The notes beneath the pieces were generated by a model. That model did no database searches. It had not been told where the DNA came from and saw only the letters and a list, made by a program, of their open reading frames with translations. DNA of 64,000 bases, taken from positions 44,455 to 108,454 of the forward strand of contig NZ_PNDS01000027.1 of NCBI RefSeq assembly GCF_005886535.1. Reading direction: 5' to 3'. Source of the DNA: Pseudoalteromonas sp. S2755 (GTDB lineage Bacteria > Pseudomonadota > Gammaproteobacteria > Enterobacterales > Alteromonadaceae). A program made the translations under genes and the position numbers. Below, one piece after another: positions 7,999 to 16,907 of the stretch. Every line of letters starts with the position of its first letter. The first letter of the stretch is position 1.

Positions 7999-9819
7999 AT
8001 GTGTGGAATCGTAGGCGCTGTTGCTGAGCGTCCAGTAAACAAAATTCTTATCGAAGGCCTAAAACGCCTTGAATATCGTGGTTATGATTCTGCGGGCGTA
8101 GCACTTTGCGAAGGCGGCGCACTCAACAGCGTGAAAGCCGTAGGTAAAGTGGTAAACCTAGAATCTGCGCTTGAAAATGCAGAAGTAAAAGGTACTACCG
8201 GTATCGCGCATACGCGCTGGGCAACACACGGCGGCGTAACAGAGGCTAACGCGCACCCGCATATTTCTAACAGCGAAATTGCGTTAGTACACAACGGCAT
8301 TATTGAAAACCATGAAGGTTTGCGCAGAGCACTCAAAGAAGACGGCTATGAGTTTTTATCTGACACTGACACCGAAGTAATGGTGCACCTGATCCATCAA
8401 CTCCGACAACAGCACACTACATTACTTGCTGCTGTGCAAGCCGCGGTAAAACAGCTTGAAGGTGCATACGGTACGGTATTATTTGATAAAGCAAACCAAG
8501 ATGAAATCATCGTGGCACGCTCAGGCAGCCCACTGGTGATCGGCCTTGGCCTTGGTGAAAACTTTATCGCCTCTGATCAGCTCGCGCTATTACCAGTAAC
8601 CCGCAGCTTTATCTTTTTAGAAGAAGGCGATGTAGCACGCATTACTCGCGAAACGGTAGAAATCTTCGACATAAACGGCAATCCTGTAGAACGCGAAGTG
8701 GTTGAGTCTAACATCACGCAAGATGCGTCGGGCAAAGGTGAATATCGCCACTACATGCTAAAAGAAATCTACGAGCAGCCAATGGCAGTACGTAATACAC
8801 TTGAAGGCCGTTTAGACAACGATCGCGTCAGTATCGACGCATTTGGCGACAAAGCTAATGAAATCTTTAAAGATGTAAAACACGTTCAGATCATCGCATG
8901 TGGTACGTCTTACCACTCAGGCATGGTGGCGCGCTACTGGCTAGAGCAATTTGCAGGCGTAAGCTGTAATGTTGAAATCGCCTCAGAGTTTCGCTACCGC
9001 GACTCATTTGTTCACGAAAACAGCCTATTGGTAACCATTTCACAATCAGGCGAAACCGCAGACACGCTCGCGGCACTGCGTCTTGCCAAAGAGCAAGGCT
9101 ATATGGCGTCAATGACCATCTGTAACGTACCAGGCTCATCACTTGTACGTGAGTCAGATCTTGCCTTTATGACCAAAGCAGGCGCAGAAATCGGTGTGGC
9201 ATCAACTAAAGCCTTTACGACTCAATTAGTTGGCTTATTGATGCTAACGGCATCGATCGCGCAGGAAAAAGGCCGTGATCAAAGTGCAATCGTCAACGCC
9301 ATTAAAACCCTGCCAACCAAGCTTGAAGAAACTCTAACGATGGCTGACGGCATTGAGCTACTTGCAGAAGAATTTGCCGACAAACATCACTCATTGTTCT
9401 TAGGTCGTGGCTCACAATACCCAATCGCAATGGAAGGCGCACTTAAGCTTAAAGAAATCTCTTACATCCACGCCGAAGCCTATGCGGCAGGCGAGCTAAA
9501 ACACGGCCCGCTCGCGCTTATCGACGCAGACATGCCTATCATCGTCGTTGCACCAAACAACGAGCTGCTTGAAAAGCTCAAATCAAACGTTGAAGAAGTA
9601 CGCGCACGCGGCGGTATCATCTACGTATTCGCGGACAAAGACTCAAACTTTGCCTCAGACGACACCATGCGAGTAATGAACGTCAACCACGTAGAAAACA
9701 TCATCGCCCCAGTGGTTTACACCATCCCACTACAGCTACTTTCATACTATGTAGCCGTGATCAAAGGCACCGATGTTGACCAACCGAGAAACCTCGCAAA
9801 GAGTGTAACGGTAGAATAA
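7999..9819 (+). CDS. glmS: Glutamine-fructose-6-phosphate aminotransferase (isomerizing)
   Basis: GlmS makes glucosamine-6-phosphate from fructose-6-phosphate and glutamine, the first step towards UDP-GlcNAc for peptidoglycan and LPS. The mature N-terminal cysteine follows Met1 (MCGIVGAV). The glutaminase half has [11 protein letters not shown] and HNGIIENHE. Two SIS domains follow with [21 protein letters not shown] and [18 protein letters not shown], and the end is [13 protein letters not shown]. Length 606 is typical. The 3' end of this gene is the recognition target of Tn7 transposition, and a Tn7-like right end indeed starts 24 bases after the stop. Confidence 0.97.
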   Translation: MCGIVGAVAERPVNKILIEGLKRLEYRGYDSAGVALCEGGALNSVKAVGKVVNLESALENAEVKGTTGIAHTRWATHGGVTEANAHPHISNSEIALVHNGIIENHEGLRRALKEDGYEFLSDTDTEVMVHLIHQLRQQHTTLLAAVQAAVKQLEGAYGTVLFDKANQDEIIVARSGSPLVIGLGLGENFIASDQLALLPVTRSFIFLEEGDVARITRETVEIFDINGNPVEREVVESNITQDASGKGEYRHYMLKEIYEQPMAVRNTLEGRLDNDRVSIDAFGDKANEIFKDVKHVQIIACGTSYHSGMVARYWLEQFAGVSCNVEIASEFRYRDSFVHENSLLVTISQSGETADTLAALRLAKEQGYMASMTICNVPGSSLVRESDLAFMTKAGAEIGVASTKAFTTQLVGLLMLTASIAQEKGRDQSAIVNAIKTLPTKLEETLTMADGIELLAEEFADKHHSLFLGRGSQYPIAMEGALKLKEISYIHAEAYAAGELKHGPLALIDADMPIIVVAPNNELLEKLKSNVEEVRARGGIIYVFADKDSNFASDDTMRVMNVNHVENIIAPVVYTIPLQLLSYYVAVIKGTDVDQPRNLAKSVTVE

Positions 9820-9822
9820 GAA

Positions 9823-9841
9823 AAGGCGCGCAAGCGCCTTT
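9823..9841 (+). terminator. glmS terminator hairpin
   Basis: 7-bp stem AAGGCGC / GCGCCTT with GCAA loop directly behind the glmS stop, followed by T and then the Tn7-like end. The T tract is short, and the element inserted right at its 3' side. Confidence 0.65.
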
Positions 9842-9843
9842 GT

Positions 9844-9910
9844 TGTGGGTGAACAATAAAGTTTCACCCCATACAATAAAGTATCATCCCAAACAATAAA
9901 GTTTCATACT
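9844..9910 (+). repeat. Tn7-like right end with three tandem TnsB-binding-site-like repeats
   Basis: After the terminal TGTGGG, three copies of ACAATAAAGTWTCAYMC (W=A/T, Y=C/T, M=A/C) start at 9853, 9873 and 9893, exactly 20 bases apart. Tn7R carries closely packed sites of the form GACAATAAAG for the transposase TnsB. The first copy sits at the same distance from the terminal TGT as in Tn7. The five bases before the end are TTTGT, the expected left copy of a 5-bp target duplication. Confidence 0.8.
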
Positions 9911-9982
9911 GCAAGCCCTCTTATGCTGACTTTTTTATTTAAATAAGCCATTATCATAGTACTCTCGTTTGAAAACGGAAAT

Positions 9983-11086
9983 ATGGATATGGGCCAGATT
10001 ACTTATCTCTTAGATAAGGATAAACTGAGAATTGGAGATATCATTCTTTCTTCTGAAAAGACATTTACAAGTTCCGGTATAAGGTTAATGACTTTAGGCC
10101 GATATTCACATGCTGCACTATATGTTGGTGGGACGACAATAGAAGCAACATTAAGTGGCGTTTTTTCAAAGAGTATACAGCGACTTCCATTTTTCAAAGA
10201 AAATCAAGTTGCAGTTTTTAGATATAAAGAACCATTGTCTGATGATTTATTGTACAAGGTTTGTGATTACGCTCGTTCTCAAGTTGGCAGTCTATATGCG
10301 CTACCAGAAGCTGTAAGTATGAAGGCTCTCAGAGCGTGTAAAGTTAAGGAGACAAAAAAGCAATTTTGTTCAAGGTTGGTAGCTAAAGCATATGATAACG
10401 CAGGTATTTACTTAGGTAATTTGCGTTATCCAGCATACTGCACCCCAAAACAATTGGGGTTATGTAGCGTTTTTGAACAAGTCCATGATGTTTTAAAAAT
10501 TGCATCAGAAAGAGAAATAGAATTTGCAAACAGTTCTGACCCGAATGTTGCGCATCAATTACAAACATATAAATGGTTAGGGCTGACACGGGACCTAATT
10601 GAATCATTGCCAAACAGGAAGTCTTCTGAAATTAATACCATCAACGATGTAAATGAGTTGTTGGAAAAGTATCCTGACTTAGATAGGGATATCTCAAATT
10701 TTGTGAAAACGTCCGGCTATTTAGAGCATTATTTGTTTGACTCCAAAGTTAATCCTCATAGGTATAAAACTGAAGTTATGAAGCAATATTTGCTTAAATT
10801 TAAAGATCCTGTTGAATTCCTTTGTAGTGAGCTAGAGAAAGAAACTGAGTTATTTAGGGTCTATTTGAGTAACTTACATGGTTACTATGCTTATTATAAA
10901 AATTTCCCTCTGGAATTTTTTAGCTTACATGTCTGTCTGTATTTGAATTTGATGCAAACCATACACACAAGAATAAAAGTTATAAAGAATAGTTTGATAA
11001 GTTTAGGTGAGGTAGATTTAGCACGTGAATTAGCAACTTTAGAAACATTCTGTAGTAATGCGATTAATGCTTATACAGTAGATTGA
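9983..11086 (+). CDS. YiiX-like permuted papain-fold (NlpC/P60 superfamily) cysteine hydrolase, transposon cargo
   Basis: The first 180 residues match the permuted NlpC/P60 layout of the YiiX/YebB type: an early histidine strand (GRYSHAALYVGG) followed by an acidic residue (TIEAT), and a late catalytic cysteine (KKQFCSRLVAKAYDNAG). The remaining 185 residues are helical and unlike any family I know. There is no signal peptide, so it acts in the cytoplasm or is delivered by other means. The gene is AT-rich relative to its neighbours and lies between the Tn7-like right end and tnsA, an unusual cargo position. A defence or toxin role is only a guess. Confidence 0.65.
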   Translation: MDMGQITYLLDKDKLRIGDIILSSEKTFTSSGIRLMTLGRYSHAALYVGGTTIEATLSGVFSKSIQRLPFFKENQVAVFRYKEPLSDDLLYKVCDYARSQVGSLYALPEAVSMKALRACKVKETKKQFCSRLVAKAYDNAGIYLGNLRYPAYCTPKQLGLCSVFEQVHDVLKIASEREIEFANSSDPNVAHQLQTYKWLGLTRDLIESLPNRKSSEINTINDVNELLEKYPDLDRDISNFVKTSGYLEHYLFDSKVNPHRYKTEVMKQYLLKFKDPVEFLCSELEKETELFRVYLSNLHGYYAYYKNFPLEFFSLHVCLYLNLMQTIHTRIKVIKNSLISLGEVDLARELATLETFCSNAINAYTVD

Positions 11087-11169
11087 AAGTTCTTAGTTAA
11101 ATAAAGGAACTTGAAACTAGAGCTTAATATCGACTATGCTGAAATTTCAATCAGTTATAGCGGTATATT

Positions 11170-11997
11170 ATGTCTAGGAAGATTGGCCATACTGAGGCGC
11201 AATATCGTAAGTGGATTAAAGAGGGGCGCGGTACTGGCGAGTATCAGGATTACAAGTCTTGGTTAACGGTGTACGATGCACCATCCGATGGCCGTGTACA
11301 TCGAGTTTTTGGTTATAAGTCCAAACGAACCCACCATTTATTATCCGATCTTGAACTATCCATGTTCTATTTGCTCGAGTGGCGGCAAGATGTGCTGCAA
11401 GTCAAAGAGCAGTTTCCGCTAGAGCGCGAGATAACATTAGAGCTAGCTGAATCTGCTGCTATCAAACACCCAAATGTTCGGGGCGTTGACCAATACCTAT
11501 CAAGTGACTTTCTTGTTGAAACAACATCGCAAGATCTCCCCTATTTTGCGCTACAAGCCAAATATGTCAGCGCTTTGGAAGAGCAGCGAAAAATAGAGAT
11601 ACTTGAACTCGAGAAACGCTTTTGGCATGAAAAGCAGATCCCTTGGCAAATAGTCACTGAGCAAGAGATCCCAAAAGTTGTTAAAGTGAATGTTGAGTGG
11701 ATTTACCCATTGCAAGGTGAACATGAAGAAGCCTCAGACTTCGCCATTGAGCAAGCCAGATTCTATGCCGATTACTTTGCAAAACACCCAACCAAAACCC
11801 TTATAAACGCCTGCAAAGAGATAGATACCGCCTATGGGCTAGACTTAGGAGAGTCGTTGTTTGAGATAAGAGCTTTGCTGGCTGACCGTTACTTTACCTT
11901 TGATATTTTTACGCCAGTTCAAAAGCTACAAGTTGGTCATCTTAAACTAGGTAACGTTGAGCAAATTCAGGAGGTATTTCGTTTTTCAAATCAATGA
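11170..11997 (+). CDS. tnsA: Tn7-type transposition endonuclease TnsA
   Basis: TnsA cuts the 5' ends of the transposon while TnsB cuts and joins the 3' ends. The 275-residue length equals Tn7 TnsA (about 273). Recognised blocks are KEGRGTGEYQDYKSWLTV, HHLLSDLELSMF, IKHPNVRGVDQYLSSDFLVE and FALQAKY. The restriction-enzyme-like catalytic residues are present at Glu62, Asp113, Gln129 and Lys131. The C-terminal helical domain that contacts TnsC is also there (INACKEIDTAYGLDLGESL). The gene looks intact, although its partner tnsB is broken directly downstream. tnsB overlaps its 3' end, as in Tn7. Confidence 0.93.
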   Translation: MSRKIGHTEAQYRKWIKEGRGTGEYQDYKSWLTVYDAPSDGRVHRVFGYKSKRTHHLLSDLELSMFYLLEWRQDVLQVKEQFPLEREITLELAESAAIKHPNVRGVDQYLSSDFLVETTSQDLPYFALQAKYVSALEEQRKIEILELEKRFWHEKQIPWQIVTEQEIPKVVKVNVEWIYPLQGEHEEASDFAIEQARFYADYFAKHPTKTLINACKEIDTAYGLDLGESLFEIRALLADRYFTFDIFTPVQKLQVGHLKLGNVEQIQEVFRFSNQ

Positions 11998-12424
11998 AGT
12001 ATTGCAATACGAACAAACCTTGTATCGCATTTTAATGGTATTTGATTATTACGTGCTTTGGATAAAGGTGCACGATGACAAAGCCTTTCCTGAACTTGTT
12101 GAAATAACTGAGTTAGAACAGGGTTTTCAAGATGAAGTGCTCAAACGTGCAGCCGACCCATATAGCGACATTGCTACTGTAATTCCAGAGCCAGGTTCTA
12201 CCGCTCAGTTAAAACGTGATGAAAACTATGCCGCAATCAGGCCATTGGTAGAGCTTGAGAACTGCTATGAACCGAAAGCGCGTGGCAAAGTGGTTAATCA
12301 AATAATGACTGAGACGGGCAAAACCAAACAGTCTATTTATCGTTTTGCTCGCAGATACTGGCAACGTGGCCAGATCCCCAACGCATTATTACCCGATTAT
12401 AAAAACTCAGGAGCCAAGAATTAG
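11957..12424 (+). pseudogene. tnsB: tnsB transposase, N-terminal fragment (truncated)
   Basis: The frame matches the start of Tn7 TnsB: FQINEVLQYEQTLYRILM (WQINEVV in Tn7) and RRYWQRGQIPNALLPDYKN (RRYWQRGQTPNALIPDYKN in Tn7). After SGA the similarity ends abruptly and the frame stops 3 codons later. About 145 of some 700 residues remain and the DDE catalytic core is gone. No continuation is seen in other frames, so this is a deletion or replacement junction near 12415. AGGAGG at 11969-11974 would serve a start at 11981, but that codon is GTT. The only listed start is TTG at 11957, so the start codon may also have decayed. Confidence 0.85.
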
Positions 12425-12583
12425 TGGTAGGTGTCATTGGCTTCTTTCTTCATCTGTTAGCATTAGACTGGGCATTTGGGGGAGTTGTTTGTTTTTTGGC
12501 TGAAGTATTATAGCCAACCCAAATGCAGTTTGCTTTTATACTGTAAAGATAAACGCGTTCTAACTAAACACAAGGAAAAGGAT

Positions 12584-13354
12584 ATGGAAGAAACTGTTTT
12601 AGGACTTGGCAAAGAAATATGTGAAGCATTTATTTGTGGTGCTTGGCGCTGTATACCAGTGGAAAGTCTGCGGCATTATGAACGTAAGGAAAAAGTAGTG
12701 TATCGCTGTCACATATGTCGACACCGTATCGTGCTGATGCGAGCAAGCAAAGATCCCGCTCATTTTGAGCATCGGCCAGGAAATCCAAACTGCCTCCTAG
12801 CATACGACAAGCTAGATCCTAATAAAAATAGGGCCCCTCTCACAATAGTGTCTGTAACAGATGAGCAAATAGAGAAAAGTTATGAGTTTGAAGAATTGCT
12901 TCAGTTTACTCATAGTGTGATAGGTCCATTGAGTTTGTTGGCTGATATTTATGATGTTAACCGTTCTAGTGTTAAAGAAACACTACGCAAGCAATTGATT
13001 GATGCTCGGTGCGGGCAAGGACAATTCAGAAAATCATTAATATCATATTGGAAAAAGTGCGCTGTAAGCGGTGCCGATAAGACTGAGTTATTAATTGCTT
13101 CACATATTAAACCTTGGACTGTTTCCGATAACAAAGAAAGACTCGATTTGTTTAATGGCCTGTTGCTGACACCTAATTTAGATAAGGCATTTGATCAGGG
13201 ATTAATAAGTTTTAACAATAATGGGCTGATTTTGATTTCAAGTAAATTTGAGCCTTCTACAGCTTTTGGAATTACTAAAGGTCAATCATTAAAGATTGAA
13301 AAACAGCATTTACCATACCTGCAATTCCACAGAGAAAATGTATTTAAAACGTGA
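12584..13354 (+). CDS. HNH endonuclease (HNH_2-type), restriction-like
   Basis: The 256-residue protein has an N-terminal zinc-ribbon-like part (YRCHICRHR, then FEHRPGNPNC) and a C-terminal HNH nuclease. The nuclease contains CAVSGADKTELLIASHIKPW, ERLDLFNGLLLTPNLDKAFD and GLISF, the arrangement of the HNH_2 domain found in many restriction-like nucleases. I chose the ATG at 12584 because AAGGAAAAGGAT precedes it. The longer frame from 12476 has no ribosome site and an unlikely N-terminus. It lies just behind the tnsB break, in AT-rich DNA, and may be a solitary defence gene. Cleavage specificity is unknown. Confidence 0.75.
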   Translation: MEETVLGLGKEICEAFICGAWRCIPVESLRHYERKEKVVYRCHICRHRIVLMRASKDPAHFEHRPGNPNCLLAYDKLDPNKNRAPLTIVSVTDEQIEKSYEFEELLQFTHSVIGPLSLLADIYDVNRSSVKETLRKQLIDARCGQGQFRKSLISYWKKCAVSGADKTELLIASHIKPWTVSDNKERLDLFNGLLLTPNLDKAFDQGLISFNNNGLILISSKFEPSTAFGITKGQSLKIEKQHLPYLQFHRENVFKT

Positions 13355-13528
13355 ATTGATCTAGAAACAATAGAGCCAAGTCGGAACTATTCAACTTTAC
13401 AGCAGGGCTGAATGCCCTCACAACGTATTTTGCTCTACAAGGATGATAAACAACGCTAACACCCACTATTATTTGTTCACGTCGGTTAACCCGAACTTAG
13501 GTTGGTGAGCTCACACTAACCTTATTGA

Positions 13529-13621
13529 CTATCTGTGGTAGCCGTTTTCTTCTAGAGTTTCGATTATATCGGCAACGGGGAATACTGTGCCCCGGGCTAT
13601 TAATGCGGTAATGCTGTCTGC
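13529..13621 (-). pseudogene. Short coding relic in the 434-bp gap after the HNH gene
   Basis: The minus strand reads ITALIARGTVFPVADIIETL then EENGYHR and a stop at 13529-13531, blocked upstream by a stop after about 30 codons. Composition is protein-like, but there is no start codon and I do not recognise the family. The rest of the gap (13355-13788) shows an imperfect palindrome at 13499-13522 and a promoter-like AT-rich stretch before 13789, but no intact gene. It is plausibly debris from the exchange that broke the Tn7-like element. Confidence 0.25.
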
Positions 13622-13788
13622 TTATGCTTGTTCAAATTGAATCTTAAACTAACTACGCAGCGTGTTAAAAAATATTTAAACTTGTTTTGTTTTATTTAGA
13701 ATTGTTGTGTGTTAGGTTTGCAATGCCTTAAATTTCAAGGGCTTTTCTAATAAATGAACTTAATAAATGTATAAAGGAATAATATACA

Positions 13789-14175
13789 ATGAAAGTATTG
13801 AACAAAGTTTTGGGTGCAACCGTTTTAGCGCTAGGTGTATCTGCAGGGTCGGCTTCTGCTGCTGAGGTAAAAATCACAGAAGTAGATTATGGTAGTGTGA
13901 TCATCCAAACTGCTGATGTTGTGTTAAACCATAGCCAAGCAGGCACTTTCTCTATGAATGTGAGCGAAAACCATTTAACTGTTAATGCTCAAGACTCTAA
14001 TGGACGTAAGTTCCGCTGCGTAATGAATGGCACTGTAAGCTACAGCGATCCTACTATTCTTGAAAGAGTAACGAACATCGCAGCGACTATCTCTGAAGGC
14101 GACAGAGTACAATTTGAGGTGCAAAAAAATGTATTACCTCAAGTTTGTCATGTTAAAAAAATGCTAAGCTTCTAA
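13789..14175 (+). CDS. Small secreted protein of unknown function
   Basis: The 128-residue precursor has a clear Sec signal (KVLNKVLGATVLALGVSAG, cleavage near ASAA-EV at about 24). The mature part is about 100 residues, beta-rich, with two cysteines (FRCVMNG and PQVCHVKK) that could form one disulfide in the periplasm. AAAGGAATAA precedes the ATG. It stands alone between a degraded region and a strong terminator. No family was recognised. Confidence 0.65.
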   Translation: MKVLNKVLGATVLALGVSAGSASAAEVKITEVDYGSVIIQTADVVLNHSQAGTFSMNVSENHLTVNAQDSNGRKFRCVMNGTVSYSDPTILERVTNIAATISEGDRVQFEVQKNVLPQVCHVKKMLSF

Positions 14176-14188
14176 GCTTGGCTATTTT

Positions 14189-14222
14189 GCAATGGAAAGT
14201 GTGCGCACCTTCCATTGCTTTA
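14189..14222. terminator. Strong bidirectional terminator
   Basis: A long stem (GCAATGGAA-GTG / CAC-TTCCATTGC with one mismatch and a TGCG loop) lies between the convergent genes ending at 14175 and 14247. It has A-rich and T-rich flanks. Confidence 0.7.
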
Positions 14223-14246
14223 GGTACTTCTATTTAGCTAGCTTGA

Positions 14247-15137
14247 CTACGCAGTGATAAAAGCTTGGGCAAGATCATGGTGACCATCTCTTTCTAAGCA
14301 ATCGATAACTTGTTGTTCTACTTGAGTAACTAAGTTGCTGCGCTTTAGTTCGATAAAGGCATCGGTAAAACTGTCTTTATATTCTTCCCAGCCGCCACAA
14401 TATGCATTGGCTTCACCGAAAATGGACTTAAATTGATAGGTGATAAGAAAGTACTCCCCCGATTCTTGCCATTCTGTTGTGGATTCGATTACTTGGCGAC
14501 CATTCGCTTTCTTCACAAACAAGCGAAACAGTTCAGGTTTGAGAAAGTAGCCGTAGTGGCAGGTATCTAAACACGCAGTATAGTCGTTTTCGGTTAGCTG
14601 ACTTAAATCGAGTTCTGGGTCTTTAAGTAACTTTTCTAAACAATTCGCGCCATATTCACACTTATCAAGGCGACAAACAACTTCGCACATCAGTGCAAAG
14701 TTGTCTGTGACAGACATTTTGCCTGCTTTGCGCAGCTCCACAAAAGAGGGGGCTACGATGCGCTCAAAAAACTCAATATCGAACTCTGAGCGATTCGCCG
14801 TCATTTCCATCAAAAAGTAGTCGGCGAATGGAAAACCAATACCAAGTTCGAGGCAATGACGACAGGCCGTTTTGATATCGTTTGGGTGGTGATGATCAAC
14901 TAATTCTCCCATACAAATATCGAGCTCTATCGCACTCAACTCATCACCCATCAAGTAGGCATACTGAATCACTTGTGCTTTCGTGAGTGCTGCGGTGACA
15001 TCCAAATAACTTTCAAACAGGGCTTCCGATAAGGTTTCTACCTTTGCCTTATCTTGTCGAGATAAAGCTTGTTTTAAGGCATCGAGGTGAGTTGGAGTGA
15101 CCTCGTTATACCAACCTCCAAAATAGAATTGCGTCAT
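14247..15137 (-). CDS. Uncharacterised cytoplasmic helical protein
   Basis: The 296-residue protein has no signal peptide or membrane segment and is predominantly alpha-helical. Cysteines are clustered (TACRHCLELG, CRLDKCEYGANC), and there is a His-run near HHHP. Short repeated helical pairs suggest an ankyrin/HEAT-like or solenoid shape, but no consensus is clear. The ORF is long, has ordinary codon use and a plausible start (GGAAAA before ATG on the minus strand). It is isolated, with a terminator behind it. Function unknown. Confidence 0.6.
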   Translation of the reverse strand: MTQFYFGGWYNEVTPTHLDALKQALSRQDKAKVETLSEALFESYLDVTAALTKAQVIQYAYLMGDELSAIELDICMGELVDHHHPNDIKTACRHCLELGIGFPFADYFLMEMTANRSEFDIEFFERIVAPSFVELRKAGKMSVTDNFALMCEVVCRLDKCEYGANCLEKLLKDPELDLSQLTENDYTACLDTCHYGYFLKPELFRLFVKKANGRQVIESTTEWQESGEYFLITYQFKSIFGEANAYCGGWEEYKDSFTDAFIELKRSNLVTQVEQQVIDCLERDGHHDLAQAFITA

Positions 15138-15444
15138 ATTTGTTTTCCTTAATTACTCATCAGTATTGTCGTGTCAGTGTGGTTGGTTGCTGTGGCTTAT
15201 AGAGGGGGTCTATAGCGCTCTTCGACTTATGAAGACATGAATAATCGAAGATATAAAGCTGAAAACTGATCTGGTTAAGCATTCAATCAGCGAGAGCACA
15301 GTTCGTAAAAACGTCATGTTTTAAATATCAGAAAAGGTCCTTAGATAGTAAATAAAGATCAATTAAATTACGATTGATTTCACTATTTTACACTTGTTTA
15401 TTTTTTGTACTATTTTTATCTTTCATCACTATGAAGGATAAAAC

Positions 15445-16746
15445 ATGAAAACGCTTATAGCCATATCAACAATCTCGCTAATTCTATTCAGTAATATATC
15501 ACAGGCCAAGGATCCGGTGAGGAAAACAGATGTAATAACAGACAAAGGAAAGCAAAAGGTATCAGTGATTGATGAGAGTAATACTCCTGTAGAGTTAGAT
15601 CAATCAGATAGAAATGCTATTACTACCTACGAGTGGATATTAAATATAGCCTCTGTTTCAAATATACCTGATGAGTTGGTTACTCAGAGCGCTGAATTTG
15701 TGAATTACTTATTGCTGAAAAAGACAATAGATACGGATCTACTTTATAATTATGTTTTGACTTTAGATGCCAACCTAAGTCAATTACCAGATAAGAAATT
15801 TGTTAGTAGAATGAGAGAGCTGACGTCTGATCTGCGTGCAAGTAGCTATGCCGACGAAATTCATTATAACACTAATCTCAGTTATCAATTAAGAACGAGG
15901 ATGCCAATAATAGTAAAGGCTAGCTTATTGCTGAATGATACAAGCGCATCAGATGAACAGTTAAATTACAGAAAAGAGGATTTTGAAAAGGAACTACGTT
16001 TGTTTACTGATAAATACATTAGTACAAGCCGGTTTAAAGCAGGCCTAGGCTTTTCATATGCGTATACTCCTAAAATTAACTACCGCGCTAATAATGTGCT
16101 TGATTTATCACCTTTCACCCCAGATGCTATTGGTGGAGTAAATAAAGCTAGCTTTACTCAAAGTTTTGCAAACTCTAGCTTTCCAAGCTTTGAAGTTGCG
16201 GCGAAAATGCCATGGGTTGAGTTAGGCATTAGTGTTCCTGTATCTAGCGAAGACTCATCAATAACTACTCCGGTCCAGTTTGTAAAACTAGATGACATAA
16301 GTGACAGAGAGGCTGCTTTTAGAACCACCTTAGAATCAACAATAAAAATGGAATATGACTTCTCTTTTAGGCTACCGTTGCTAGGGGGATATAAAAAACT
16401 AAGGTTTTCGAATCCAAGAAATAGCCAAATGGATTGGGGACTGTTGTTGGGTTTAACTGGATTTAAAATAGAGGATGAGTTCACTACCGATTTGCGTTTT
16501 CGCACAGATAACACACCTTTTAATGAACTCAGCGCAGGAACTTCGTTCTCAACATCAAGAAGCCTTAACTTTCAAACAATATATTATGGTGCTTACTATG
16601 AATTTGAATTTGTAGATGAGCTATATATGACTATAGATGTAAAATGGCATAAGAATCAAAGTGAAGGTGATAATCAAATTGACGTTGACGGGTTTACCAC
16701 CTCTTTGCGCATCATATACGCACCAACTATTGATTTTATTAATTAA
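15445..16746 (+). CDS. Exported protein of unknown function, possibly outer-membrane beta-barrel
   Basis: The 433-residue precursor has a signal peptide (LIAISTISLILFSNISQA, cleavage near 22). A helical region follows to about 190, then a C-terminal half of alternating amphipathic strands with many aromatic residues (FSYAYTPKINY, FQTIYYGAYYEFEFV, LRIIYAPTIDF). That pattern suggests a small outer-membrane barrel, but the last residue is Asn rather than the usual aromatic. Base composition is more AT-rich than the chromosomal genes around it, which hints at transfer. AAGGAT precedes the ATG. The 307 bases upstream hold no gene that I can see. Confidence 0.55.
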   Translation: MKTLIAISTISLILFSNISQAKDPVRKTDVITDKGKQKVSVIDESNTPVELDQSDRNAITTYEWILNIASVSNIPDELVTQSAEFVNYLLLKKTIDTDLLYNYVLTLDANLSQLPDKKFVSRMRELTSDLRASSYADEIHYNTNLSYQLRTRMPIIVKASLLLNDTSASDEQLNYRKEDFEKELRLFTDKYISTSRFKAGLGFSYAYTPKINYRANNVLDLSPFTPDAIGGVNKASFTQSFANSSFPSFEVAAKMPWVELGISVPVSSEDSSITTPVQFVKLDDISDREAAFRTTLESTIKMEYDFSFRLPLLGGYKKLRFSNPRNSQMDWGLLLGLTGFKIEDEFTTDLRFRTDNTPFNELSAGTSFSTSRSLNFQTIYYGAYYEFEFVDELYMTIDVKWHKNQSEGDNQIDVDGFTTSLRIIYAPTIDFIN

Positions 16747-16775
16747 TCTGAAGGCTGGGTCAGAAATGAGCTAAA

Positions 16776-16812
16776 AGGGTTGCATTTAGGGTGAGTCCTA
16801 AATGCAACTTTA
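16776..16812 (+). terminator. Intrinsic terminator after the exported-protein gene
   Basis: Perfect 12-bp stem GTTGCATTTAGG / CCTAAATGCAAC with a 6-base loop, A-rich on the left and TTTA on the right. Confidence 0.8.
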
Positions 16813-16907
16813 GTAGTTCCGGAAGTAGTAACTGGAAAAGCAGTATTTATTCGCTGTTTATGCTTAAACAAGGCTTTCAGTTTACTCTATGTTGATCCTC
16901 ACTTTAA

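Larger units (their letters stand above)
9844..12424 (+). mobile_element. Remnant of a Tn7-like transposon inserted at attTn7 (right end, one cargo gene, tnsA, truncated tnsB)
   Basis: The element starts 24 bases past the glmS stop with TGTGGGTGAACAATAAAG, which I align to the Tn7 right end TGTGGGCGGACAATAAAG with two mismatches. As in Tn7, this end and tnsA face glmS. Three 20-bp repeats follow, then a YiiX-like gene, an intact tnsA and only the N-terminal part of tnsB. No tnsC, tnsD or tnsE and no convincing left end are visible downstream, so the element is a dead remnant. The right limit given is the break in tnsB; foreign DNA may continue to about 13.4 kb or beyond. Confidence 0.85.

Noticed and set aside
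9853..9909. Three 20-bp tandem repeats as the start of a CRISPR array or iteron origin
   Set aside because: There are no spacers between units and no rep gene nearby. Position and sequence fit Tn7R TnsB sites.
13464..13480. CACTATTATTTGTTCAC as a possible left-end TnsB site of the Tn7-like element
   Set aside because: It resembles the inverted right-end repeat only with two inserted bases, occurs once, and is not followed by CCCACA and a TTTGT duplication. Chance match is likely.
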